From Pelatocladus maniniholoensis HA4357-MV3 (GTDB lineage: Bacteria; Cyanobacteriota; Cyanobacteriia; Cyanobacteriales; Nostocaceae): a stretch of DNA of 53,737 nucleotides. The position numbers and the translations under genes were made by a program. The stretch lies in NCBI GenBank assembly GCA_019359115.1, contig JAHHHW010000100.1, forward strand, positions 1 to 53,737. The letters run 5' to 3'. Below the pieces are notes generated by a model. That model did no database searches. It was not told the DNA's origin and saw only the letters and a program-made list of their open reading frames with translations. Shown here piece by piece: positions 10,035 through 19,256 of the stretch; within the stretch, counting starts at the first letter, position 1, and each line of letters begins with the position of its first letter.

Positions 10035-10090
10035 AATTCTTTTTACCCTTTAACCTTAGATTTGTTTGCAATAAACTCAGATCATGCTGA

Positions 10091-11230
<1,140 letters not shown>

Positions 11231-11637
11231 GGAACATGGCTAAAATCAAGATGTAGCGACTGTCTTAAAAGTCAAGTGATCGTTAGCCAAAAAAATCAAT
11301 AAGGAAAAAAACAGCACCCAAAAGTGAGTTAGCGATCGCAATCGCTCTTGTGAGATTTGTTTTGCATTGAGTAGTCAACAGCGATCGCTTTAATCTTAAG
11401 CCTTAATGCTGTAACTTTAAGCCTTAATGCTGTAACTTTAAGCCTTAATGCTGTAACTTTAAGCCTTAATGTTCTAACTTTAAGCCTTAATATCAAGTCA
11501 AGGTATAAAAAAGATAATCCCGGTTATGAAGACACAGGTGCTTGTATCTTAGAAATTTATTTTTTAAACATGCTTTCAGCTGGCGATCGCACGTTGAATA
11601 ATACCCCAAATCAAAGCTTGCATGATGTTAACTTCAC
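11231..11637. other. Intergenic region with HIP1 sites and a tandem array
   Basis: This is the gap between convergent frmA and the monooxygenase gene. It contains several GCGATCGC or near copies and the 21-bp tandem array at 11396-11491. No gene is seen. Confidence 0.5.
11396..11491. repeat. 21-bp tandem array, about 4.6 units
   Basis: The unit TTAAGCCTTAATGCTGTAAC plus T (21 bp) is repeated at 11396, 11417, 11438 and 11459, with a partial fifth unit from 11480. Units 1-3 are identical and unit 4 has changes at the GCTG position. The unit divides into three 7-mers (TTAAGCC, TTAATGC, TGTAACT). This is the heptameric style of short tandemly repeated repetitive sequences known from Nostocales. 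Confidence 0.9.
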
Positions 11638-11934
11638 TCAAGCTAGCAGACTGTAGCGACGGATATCTACGTCACTAGCAACCAAATCTTTGAGTTTAGC
11701 TACTGCTGTCTGAATATGTGCTGAAGCAAGATGAGCATCTAACGCTTCATGAGAAGCCCATTCTTCCACAAAGGTAAATTCTGTAGGATCAGACTGGTTT
11801 TGCAGCAACTCATACTTGATACAACCATTCTCCTGTCGGGTAGGCTCAATTAATTCTAAAAAAACAGCTTTGAGTTCTTCAACTTTTTCTGGATAAGCAA
11901 TTATACGGGCAACTACACGAATTGATTTAGTCAT
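11638..11934 (-). CDS. Antibiotic biosynthesis monooxygenase (ABM) family protein, putative quinol monooxygenase
   Basis: A small cofactor-free monooxygenase or related dimeric ferredoxin-like fold protein. It has 98 residues covering the whole ABM domain: VVARIIAYPEKVEELKAVFLEL, ENGCIKYELLQNQSDP, FTFVEEWASHEALDAHLAS and HIQTAVAKL. Family members such as YgiN act on quinols. The substrate here is unknown. It is the likely first gene on its strand, with the lipoprotein gene upstream at 12021. Confidence 0.88.
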   Translation of the reverse strand: MTKSIRVVARIIAYPEKVEELKAVFLELIEPTRQENGCIKYELLQNQSDPTEFTFVEEWASHEALDAHLASAHIQTAVAKLKDLVASDVDIRRYSLLA

Positions 11935-12020
11935 TGGTCAAGGGTCAAGGCTCAATTGTCAAGAGGTTTTATGTCTACATACTCCTTGTAAATCATATTA
12001 TGTATGTTTGACACAAAACA

Positions 12021-12425
12021 CTACTGTATTAAATAACTGTGCCAAACAGTTTCAGCGTCTTTTCGACTCTGTTCTCGAAGCAGTAAGCGCCATGTCTTAC
12101 CCTCTTTTTGCAGTTGTAGATACACTTCAAACGGTTTGTCTGATTGTGTTAATTTTCGTTTTGGTAGCTTGAAGATTAGATTGTAAGTACCACGGACTTG
12201 GTAGGTGATGAGATTTTGGATCGTTAAAGGTTTTTCTTGGGTAATTGACAGGTGGTTAATTTGAAACCCCTGGAAATCGAGATCCAGCTGTTGGTTGAGT
12301 TGCTGTTGGGTTTTCTGTAACTGAAGTGCGATCGCTTTTTCCACTAACTGACTAGGTGGTGCAAGTACACTGGTAGTACATGCAGTCAGTACTAATAGTA
12401 TAATGAGAATGATTGTTAGCCGCAT
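12021..12425 (-). CDS. Small lipoprotein, hypothetical
   Basis: Unknown function. From the ATG at 12425 it has 134 residues: a basic N-terminus, a hydrophobic stretch and a lipobox LTAC (Cys16). It is therefore probably anchored in the cytoplasmic or outer membrane facing the periplasm. The rest (LVEKAIALQLQKTQQQLNQQ... VYLQLQKEGKTWRLLLREQ) looks like one compact soluble domain. A longer frame from TTG at 12452 exists, but the lipoprotein signal favours the ATG. Confidence 0.72.
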   Translation of the reverse strand: MRLTIILIILLVLTACTTSVLAPPSQLVEKAIALQLQKTQQQLNQQLDLDFQGFQINHLSITQEKPLTIQNLITYQVRGTYNLIFKLPKRKLTQSDKPFEVYLQLQKEGKTWRLLLREQSRKDAETVWHSYLIQ

Positions 12426-13024
12426 TTTTCGCCGTGTAAGTCCTAAAAGCAATTTTTTAGGGCAAAATCAGGAATTTATACCACTCTGCCTGTAGCATAT
12501 ACCAGACTTGAGACTAGTCTGAAGTCAAACAGCCTATATTTGACAAGTTTCTTTTTCTATGATGAGTTTGTATAGTTTTATTTTTGACTTTTCAAGATAT
12601 TTTCAAAGCTCCTTTAATTTCTCAGATTTTTTATCTCTGCAAATAAGATAACAATATATCCAGCAAGTAGCTTTATTTTAGCCACCTAAATTAGGTTATA
12701 CAGAAAAAATATAAACTTTTCCTAAAATTTCATGTACTAATTGCTTGTTTTAAAATCACTATGGTTAATTTTACTATGATACGGTAATTACTTACTTTTT
12801 CTCTGTAAAGCGATGATAAATTTTTGATAAAACCTATGATAATTTATTAGACAAATACACTGAATAATACTTACAATACAGCAGAACTAAGTATAATGAA
12901 AAAATAAATACCGATGTCAAAATAAGTATTAACTCCAAAAACCCCTTCTGTTTTACCATCTGGCAACTTTGACGAAAAATAATTATGTATACTCGCTTTT
13001 TTGGAAAAGTAAATAATTGAAATT
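12426..13024. other. 600-bp AT-rich intergenic region
   Basis: The gap between divergent genes, very AT-rich with runs of A and T and no HIP1 site after 12426. I see no repeat, RNA gene or credible small frame. It should include the promoter of the dioxygenase gene. Confidence 0.5.
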
Positions 13025-13912
13025 ATGAGCACAATTGTTAAACAGATAAGAAATCACATTTTAAAGAATGTGTATCAAATTTCGTTCTTACAAAATCAAG
13101 CTGATCGGCATTATCAAGCAGCACTTGAACAGCACTTGCCAAATTTACCTGTGCTTTCAAAAGCTGATTTAAATTTAGTGGAATCTATCAAGCGTGAAGG
13201 AGTAGTGGTAACTTCACTAGAAGCCCTATCTATTCCGCATACAGATAAAATGTTTTTGGCAGCACAAAAATTGATGCCAGAAATACCCAATATTTCTGAA
13301 GAAGAAAATGAATATGTTGTTCATGCTAGTCCTGAACAAATGATGCAGTATCCAGAAATATTTATGTGGGGGCTGGAAAAACGTTTACTCAATATAGTTG
13401 AGAATTATATTGGTTTACCTGTAGCCTATCATGGAGCATATTTTCGCAGAGATCTTGCCAATTCGGTTGAGCGAAAATCTCGACTATGGCATATAGATGT
13501 AGAAGACAGAAAAATTCTCAAAGTCATTGTGTACTTGAATGATATAGATGAGAATTGTGGTCCTTTTCAATATATCCCACTATCTTTGACCTCGAATGTA
13601 GCTCATTCATTAGGATATAAACATGGTTATATTCAAGAAAAAAATTTGCAGAAAGCTTTATCACAATCCTCATGGAAATCATGTACAGGGAAAGCTGGAA
13701 CAGTAGTTTTTGCTACGACTTCGCAAGTTTTTCATAGAGGTAAACTTCCTGTAGATCAAGATAGATTTACAATTTTCTTTGACTACACAAGTAGACAACC
13801 TCAATATCCTTTTTATTGTAAATCATCTCTTCCTGGCGAAGACTTGCTATCACTAGCAGCCAATTTTTCAGAACAGCAGAGACAGTGCGTTTTTTGGCGT
13901 CCAAGTGTATAA
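13025..13912 (+). CDS. Phytanoyl-CoA dioxygenase-like 2-oxoglutarate/Fe(II) oxygenase
   Basis: Probably a non-haem iron oxygenase of the PhyH type hydroxylating an unknown small molecule. It has 295 residues. The metal triad can be assigned as His156-Ile-Asp158 (RLWHIDVEDR) and a distal His237 (QVFHRGK). Arg247 (DQDRFTIFF) is placed for 2-oxoglutarate. The motif YLNDIDENCGPFQYIP is typical of the family. Flanks are AT-rich and no pathway partners are adjacent, so the substrate cannot be guessed. Codon use is AT-richer than its neighbours. Confidence 0.8.
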   Translation: MSTIVKQIRNHILKNVYQISFLQNQADRHYQAALEQHLPNLPVLSKADLNLVESIKREGVVVTSLEALSIPHTDKMFLAAQKLMPEIPNISEEENEYVVHASPEQMMQYPEIFMWGLEKRLLNIVENYIGLPVAYHGAYFRRDLANSVERKSRLWHIDVEDRKILKVIVYLNDIDENCGPFQYIPLSLTSNVAHSLGYKHGYIQEKNLQKALSQSSWKSCTGKAGTVVFATTSQVFHRGKLPVDQDRFTIFFDYTSRQPQYPFYCKSSLPGEDLLSLAANFSEQQRQCVFWRPSV

Positions 13913-14050
13913 AAATAAATTCTTAGGCAGTTTGATCTGCATACGCTCCGCCACGTAACAATAGAGTTGAGATAATTGTGGCTAGTAAATTAGAAAGGTA
14001 AAAGTATATAAATTCTTTTTTGAGTTTTGAATTTTTACTTCTCTTTCTAA
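13913..14050. other. Short intergenic region
   Basis: Between the convergent dioxygenase and GNAT genes. A minus-strand frame ending at about 13924 reads ...STLLLRGGAYADQTA, but it has no start codon and no recognised homologue. I do not call it a gene. Confidence 0.3.
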
Positions 14051-14566
14051 TTAAACATCTTGAAAATATGCAGGATAACGCACAATTCCAGTAATATTCC
14101 TCAAAGCAGCAGGTTGTAACTCCAGCACCATAAACACTTCATCAGGAAAAGATAAGGACGATCGCAAACCAAATTTACCTGCTGTTTGGAAGCCAAAGCG
14201 TTGATAATAGGCTGGTTCCCCAACAACTATAACCATAGGATAATCAAATTCACGACATTTTGACAAACCCACTTCCACCAGTCTGCTACCAATACCTTGG
14301 CGCTGATGTGATGATTTTACTGCTAGTGGTGCTAGCGCCAGTGATGGAATAGTTTGGTTAGGTGTTTCGATGATAATCTGACTAAAAAGAATGTGTCCTA
14401 AGACTTCTTCATTTTCTACTGCTACTAATGACAGTTCAGGGATAAAATTTTTGGATTTACGAATAATATCTACAAGTTCAGCTACCTTGACTTGACCAAA
14501 AGCTTCTGTAATTAATTGGTGAATTGCCAAAATTTCTTTGTGACTTTCTGGGATAATATTAAGCAT
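14051..14566 (-). CDS. GNAT-family N-acetyltransferase
   Basis: It transfers acetyl from acetyl-CoA to an unknown amine. It has 171 residues from ATG at 14566, which has GAGG five bases upstream. The frame is open from TTG at 14602. Acetyl-CoA binding motif A is SSHQRQGIGSRLVEVGL, preceded by LALAPLAV. The later VVVGEPAYYQRFGFQTAGKFGL places it near the YhbS-like group. It may be a single-gene unit. Confidence 0.87.
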   Translation of the reverse strand: MLNIIPESHKEILAIHQLITEAFGQVKVAELVDIIRKSKNFIPELSLVAVENEEVLGHILFSQIIIETPNQTIPSLALAPLAVKSSHQRQGIGSRLVEVGLSKCREFDYPMVIVVGEPAYYQRFGFQTAGKFGLRSSLSFPDEVFMVLELQPAALRNITGIVRYPAYFQDV

Positions 14567-14608
14567 TAACGCCTCAATATATTTAACTATAGCGAATCGC
14601 AAAGCTCA

Positions 14609-14640
14609 GAACCCCGACAATTCTTGCGAAGTCGGGGTTC
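14609..14640. terminator. Hairpin with 10-bp perfect stem
   Basis: GAACCCCGAC (14609-14618) pairs with GTCGGGGTTC (14631-14640) over a 12-base loop. It lies downstream of the phosphatase gene and upstream of the GNAT gene, both on the minus strand. It could terminate phosphatase transcription, but no T-run follows on the minus strand. On the plus strand TTGTTGTT follows. Confidence 0.45.
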
Positions 14641-14741
14641 TTGTTGTTCACGAATGATTTAAGAATACTATTGTTGGGAGAGTTTCAATATTATTCACGT
14701 TTCATAACTCGTGTTCTGTTTATCCTCACCAACTTATTTAA

Positions 14742-15656
14742 TCAAGCCGATTTCAATGGAATAATACCTTGATCAAAAACACGGTTTGCTGTATCTATAC
14801 CACTCACTTCTATTCGATCTGAAAACACTTCATAAGCTGCAAAACTCAACTTTTCCGCAGAATATTCAGTCCATTCATTTTTACCAACAGGACGAGTACC
14901 TGCACCACCCCCACAAATTAAATAAGTTGTGCCATTGATGGCGCGGGTACGTTCATAATGATGTTCATGTCCATTGATATAAAGTTGCACACCATATTTT
15001 TGAAATAAGGGAGTAAAAGTTTGAATAAAATCAGGATTACTGCCATAAACACCTGATGCATAAATGGGATGATGACCAAAAACTATTTTCCAGGTAGCAT
15101 TACTTTGGCTTAACTCTTTTTCCAACCAATTTAGCTGGTTAATCCAGTCAGCATTACTATTAGTATCTAGAGCAAAAAATTGTACTTTATCCCGGCGAAA
15201 TGTATAGTAGCGCCCTCGCATATTAAAGCTTGCATATTTAACTTGCAAGTCTCCATTCACAGTGCGAATATCATGGTTTCCTAAAGCAGCTTGGAATTTT
15301 ACACCTTTTTTTAGTAATGGAGCATAGGGACGTTCAAAGACTGCATTAATTTTCTCAATTTCACCGTTGGTATAGATGTTGTCTCCTGCCAAGACAACCA
15401 AATTATAATAATTTTTACTGTGATAATTAGCCATCGCTTTAGCTACAGCATACTGCCCTTTTGCACCTGTACCCGTATCTGCTACAGAAACAAAGCGCAA
15501 TAATAAATCTTTTTTGGTAGATGGAATAGCAGCTGTAGCCTGTGAGATTTGATCACTGTTTTGACTAAAAATTTGATGCTTCAGACTAGCTAAATATACT
15601 GTGCCAATCGCACTGAGTCCACCTAAAAATAAAAATTTACGACGTTTGAGTTTCAT
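14742..15656 (-). CDS. Tat-exported metallophosphoesterase (purple acid phosphatase-like)
   Basis: A calcineurin-like phosphoesterase, probably releasing phosphate from organic esters in the periplasm. It has 304 residues from ATG at 15656. A twin-arginine signal KRRKFLFLGGLSAIG opens the protein. The metal-binding blocks follow in order: VADTGTGAKGQ, AGDNIY, LGNHD, FGHHPIY and NGHEHHYER. This order resembles mammalian tartrate-resistant acid phosphatase (ACP5). No Pho box was identified. Confidence 0.9.
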   Translation of the reverse strand: MKLKRRKFLFLGGLSAIGTVYLASLKHQIFSQNSDQISQATAAIPSTKKDLLLRFVSVADTGTGAKGQYAVAKAMANYHSKNYYNLVVLAGDNIYTNGEIEKINAVFERPYAPLLKKGVKFQAALGNHDIRTVNGDLQVKYASFNMRGRYYTFRRDKVQFFALDTNSNADWINQLNWLEKELSQSNATWKIVFGHHPIYASGVYGSNPDFIQTFTPLFQKYGVQLYINGHEHHYERTRAINGTTYLICGGGAGTRPVGKNEWTEYSAEKLSFAAYEVFSDRIEVSGIDTANRVFDQGIIPLKSA

Positions 15657-15775
15657 CTTTGACAAAAATCATTAATTAGGTCAGTTTAGCGCAAGCATTG
15701 AAATGATACATTAAGGCTGGGGAGGTTGCAGCTACAACATTCAGTCTTTGATTCGCTGCTCTGAGTGAAAGTTCC

Positions 15776-16651
15776 ATGTCACAGGACAATCAGAATTCAC
15801 AACCATCTTCTTCACCGCAACCGCAGGAAAATACACCTCGCCAAAGAAACAACCAAAGAGGACAGTCTTTTTGGAAGACTAAAACTATCCAAATTCTCAA
15901 AGGCGCGATCGCACTGTTAGAAACGACAGTAGACAAACTAGAAACACAGTCCCCTCCTGGTGATGTATCTCCCAACTGGTGGAATAGACTGTTAGCTAAA
16001 ATCCGCTCTTTTTTACCAGCAAATATCTCAGCAAAGTTATCAGATACAGCTTTGACAGGAGCGATCGCAGTTTTTGCTGTCATCTTAGTTTGGACTACTT
16101 CCAGCGTTTTCAAAGGTAAACCCACCGAAATTGCAACTACTCCCCCTACTTCCCCCACTCCTGTGACCTCCCCATCTCCACAACCATCACCGTTGGAAGA
16201 ACCAACTATAACAGAAACACCACCATCTGTAGAAGAGGAACCCACACCAATACCAGAGGAAGTCACAAAAGAACCAGAACCGGAACCAGAAATAACTCCA
16301 ACTCCAATTCCAACACCAGCACCAGCACCAGCACCAACGATAGTATTAACACCAGAACAGATTCTAATTGCAACGATTGAAAATCAAGTAGCAGAAGTTA
16401 GCGATCGCTTTGCCTCTGGACTTGTAAAATCGATCCAAGCTAATTTTCTTACTAGCAGTTTGGATATCAAAATTAGCGACGATTGGTACACCCTCACCGA
16501 ATCCGAACAGAATAAACTCGCAACCGAAATTCTCCAACGTTCTCAAGAACTGGACTTTACCCATCTCGAAATTACCGACTCACAAAATCGGTTAGTAGCG
16601 CGTAACCCAGTTGTCGGTACTGAGATGGTAATTTTTAGAAGACAAGTTTAA
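15776..16651 (+). CDS. Pro/Glu-rich single-pass membrane protein, hypothetical
   Basis: Unknown function. It has 291 residues. A Gln/Asn/Ser-rich N-terminus precedes a helical segment containing ILKGAIALLETTVDKLE, a membrane span (about 94-112, TGAIAVFAVILVWTTSSVF), a long Pro/Thr/Glu linker (about 120-195) and a compact C-terminal domain (IENQVAEVSDRFASGLVKSI... EMVIFRRQV). The organisation suggests a cytoplasmic N-terminus and a periplasmic domain on a stalk. It is followed directly by a MITE-like element. Confidence 0.75.
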   Translation: MSQDNQNSQPSSSPQPQENTPRQRNNQRGQSFWKTKTIQILKGAIALLETTVDKLETQSPPGDVSPNWWNRLLAKIRSFLPANISAKLSDTALTGAIAVFAVILVWTTSSVFKGKPTEIATTPPTSPTPVTSPSPQPSPLEEPTITETPPSVEEEPTPIPEEVTKEPEPEPEITPTPIPTPAPAPAPTIVLTPEQILIATIENQVAEVSDRFASGLVKSIQANFLTSSLDIKISDDWYTLTESEQNKLATEILQRSQELDFTHLEITDSQNRLVARNPVVGTEMVIFRRQV

Positions 16652-16653
16652 TC

Positions 16654-16768
16654 TAGCAGTTCTCGGTTGTGTCCAATACGTACCCCACCCCTTAATCTCC
16701 TAAGCGCAAGCGGGGAGGGGATTAAGGGGTGGGGTTCCGACTGTATTGCAATCGAGTGAGAAGTGCTA
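16654..16768 (+). mobile_element. TA-flanked MITE-like repeat, copy 1
   Basis: 115 bp beginning TAGCAGTTCTCGGTTGTGTC and ending GAGTGAGAAGTGCTA. The ends are imperfect inverted repeats that continue inward to CCCCACCCCTTAAT and ATTAAGGGGTGGGG. The same sequence in opposite orientation occurs at 48196-48325. Both copies have TA at each edge, which fits TA target duplication of the IS630/Tc1-mariner kind (inference). Confidence 0.7.
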
Positions 16769-16802
16769 TATTTGTCATTGGAGAATCCCCGATCCCCTGA
16801 TT

Positions 16803-18653
16803 TTAATATCCTCTCGGCGCTCCTTCACCACGCGGATCGGCTGCTGCTTCTAAACTTCCGTCAGACGTAACTGCGATCGCGTTAATATTTCCCCAAGGTT
16901 GAATTTGTTTAATTTTGTGTCCCCGACGCTGTAATTCTGCCAAAGTGAGGGTATCTAAACCAAAAGGTTCGACTCGTAATTCATCAGGAAGCCATTGATG
17001 ATGAATGCGGGGGACAGAAACAGCTTCACCGACATTCATGTTGTACTCTAATACATTCAGGATGACTTGCAACACTTGGGTGATAATTGTCCCCCCACCA
17101 GGCGCACCCACTGCTAGGCGCAGGCGATTATTTTCTGTGACAATGGTGGGAGTCATACTGGATAGAGGTGTTTTGCGTGCTGCGATCGCATTAGCTTCGT
17201 TACCCGGTAAACCAAAAGCATTCGGTACTCCTGGCGCAGCAGCAAAATCATCCATTTCGTTATTGAGGACAATTCCCGTCCCCTCTGCAACCACACCAGC
17301 ACCAAACCCCAAGTTAACAGTAAAAGTCAGACTGACGGCGTTGCGTTGTGCATCGACAACGTTAAGATGGCTTGTTTCTGAAGACTCGTAACGAGGTTGA
17401 TAGAATGTTTCCTGTGTGTTGCCAGTAGTAAGAAAATTGTTAGTAGAGGGGATGAGTCCTTGCTTTTGCTTGCGAAGAACAGGTTGAGGAGTAAGATTCT
17501 GTTCTAACATTTTCATAGTAGCAGGCTCAATTTCCTTTGCAGCCCTAGCCCTATTCATCATAATTTCAGATCGCCGCAGTTGGGCATAGCCAGGGCTAAT
17601 CAATTGTTGTACAGGTACTTTGACAAAATCGGGATCGCCTAAAAGTTTCGAGCGATCAGCATAAGCAATTTTCATTGCTTCCACCATCAGATGGATTGCA
17701 TCAGGATGATGCCAACCTAAAGATTTTAAATTGGTAGAACCGATAATATTTAATATTTCTAATAAATGTACACCTCCAGAAGAAGGAGGTGGCATTGAAC
17801 AAACTCGTGCTTGACGAAAATTACCACAAACAGGAGTGCGCCAGATTGGTTTGTAAGATTTCAAATCTTCCAGAGTTACCAAACCACCATTTTTTGCCAT
17901 GTCAGCAGCAATAGCACGAGCAATATTTCCAGTGTAAAAACTACGTGGATTCTGAGATATTGCTGTTAATGTTTTTGCTAAGTCACGCTGTACCAGTTTT
18001 TCTCCAGGTTGATAAAATTCCCCATTGCGAGTAAAAATTGCTCGTGCGGCTGGGTTACTAAGAATTACTTGCTTACGGTTTTCATACTCTGGTATAGAAC
18101 GCAACCTTACTTGAGGACTCAGAATAAATCCATCTTTAGCAAGAGCGATCGCAGGTTTGACAACTTCTGCCCAAGGTAACTTACCATAACGTTGATGCAC
18201 TTCGTACAGTCCTGCCACCGTTCCTGGTGTTCCTACTGCCAAGTGACCATTGATACTCAAATTTGGACGCACCTTACCCTGAGCATCCAAATACATATTT
18301 CTTGTTGCTTTCAAGGGTGCGCGTTCACGAAAATCTAAAGCTTTAATTTCTCCAGTTTTAGCATCGCGAAACAGCAAAAAGCCACCGCCGCCAATTCCTG
18401 CCGAAAACGGTTCCACCACAGAAATCGCAAAAGTCGTCGCTACAGCTGCATCAACTGCATTACCACCTTTACGTAACATTTGCAAACCTGCGTCACTCGC
18501 TAAAGGATTTGCAGACACCACCATAGCTTTTTTGGTGCGTAAAGGTAAGCTAACGGTAGCTGCTACCTGTTTGTGGTTGTAAAACAGTAATGCAGAAAAA
18601 CACAGATGAAAAATAAATACTGAAACCTGCGTGTAACGACGGAGATTAGGCAT
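16803..18653 (-). CDS. ggt: Gamma-glutamyltransferase (glutathione hydrolase)
   Basis: A periplasmic N-terminal-nucleophile hydrolase that cleaves the gamma-glutamyl bond of glutathione. It has 616 residues from ATG at 18653 (GTG at 18668 also in frame). An N-terminal signal segment (VFIFHLCFSALLFY) is followed by the large subunit with MVVSANPLASDAGLQMLRKGGNAVDAAVAT and GGGGFLL. The autoprocessing and nucleophilic Thr lies in SSETSHLNVVD. The small-subunit motif LSSMTPTIV and GAPGGGTII are present. All key blocks of an active enzyme are kept. Confidence 0.95.
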   Translation of the reverse strand: MPNLRRYTQVSVFIFHLCFSALLFYNHKQVAATVSLPLRTKKAMVVSANPLASDAGLQMLRKGGNAVDAAVATTFAISVVEPFSAGIGGGGFLLFRDAKTGEIKALDFRERAPLKATRNMYLDAQGKVRPNLSINGHLAVGTPGTVAGLYEVHQRYGKLPWAEVVKPAIALAKDGFILSPQVRLRSIPEYENRKQVILSNPAARAIFTRNGEFYQPGEKLVQRDLAKTLTAISQNPRSFYTGNIARAIAADMAKNGGLVTLEDLKSYKPIWRTPVCGNFRQARVCSMPPPSSGGVHLLEILNIIGSTNLKSLGWHHPDAIHLMVEAMKIAYADRSKLLGDPDFVKVPVQQLISPGYAQLRRSEIMMNRARAAKEIEPATMKMLEQNLTPQPVLRKQKQGLIPSTNNFLTTGNTQETFYQPRYESSETSHLNVVDAQRNAVSLTFTVNLGFGAGVVAEGTGIVLNNEMDDFAAAPGVPNAFGLPGNEANAIAARKTPLSSMTPTIVTENNRLRLAVGAPGGGTIITQVLQVILNVLEYNMNVGEAVSVPRIHHQWLPDELRVEPFGLDTLTLAELQRRGHKIKQIQPWGNINAIAVTSDGSLEAAADPRGEGAPRGY

Positions 18654-18756
18654 TGTAATTGAGTACACTCAGAGTTCTTATAGTATCATACAGCTGGTAA
18701 GCCGATGCATTCACAATGTAAGCTAATGCATTCACAATAGACATCTCCGAAACAAT

Positions 18757-19206
18757 GTAGAGACGTAGCATTACTCTGTAGACCTCTTGCAAAAGTCGAA
18801 TGAACCCCCCTCAATCCCCCCGTGAACGGCAGGGTGGTTTCATACGAAAAAAGAAAAATATGGAAGTCTGTATTTCTCGTTTTGAAGCATAGATTTTTAC
18901 CCCTCTCCAAACCTCTCCCCTTATTAAGGGGAGAGGCTTTAAAAGAAGATTTTAATTTTTCTCTGCTTGTATGAAACCACCCTGCTCAATCCCCCCGTGA
19001 ACGGGGGGAAGATTTAGTTCCCTCCCCGTTTACGCTTAGGGTTAGGGTGGGGTAAAAATATTTTTGCAAGAGGTCTTGTCAAGTCAAGTTTAAATTTATG
19101 GATAAGAAAGTTCGTAGTAAGGACTTAAGTCCTTATTTTTTAAGCACGCGCATTGCTTACTACAAACCCTTAATTCAAACTTGACAGAGTAATGCTACGT
19201 CTCTAC
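18757..19206. mobile_element. Composite of nested inverted-repeat elements (at least four layers)
   Basis: Outer layer: a perfect 23-bp inverted repeat at 18757-18779 (GTAGAGACGTAGCATTACTC...) and 19184-19206. Layer 2: AGACCTCTTGCAAAA (18780-18794) with its complement at 19062-19076. Layer 3, inside layer 2: CAGGGTGGTTTCATAC (18830-18845) with its complement at 18969-18984. Layer 3 is flanked by the 20-bp direct repeat CTCAATCCCCCCGTGAACGG at 18810-18829 and 18985-19004. Layer 4, beside layer 2: GTCAAGTTT (19083-19091) with AAACTTGAC (19177-19185). It encloses GTAGTAAG (19114-19121) with CTTACTAC (19156-19163). No protein is encoded. Confidence 0.85.
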
Positions 19207-19256
19207 CTCCCAATTCGCGTAAAATTGCGAACGGAACATTGGAAAGGTTTTTCATC

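Noticed and set aside
13924-14045. Minus-strand frame ending LLLRGGAYADQTA
   Set aside because: No start codon, short, partly overlapping the GNAT end; no family recognised.
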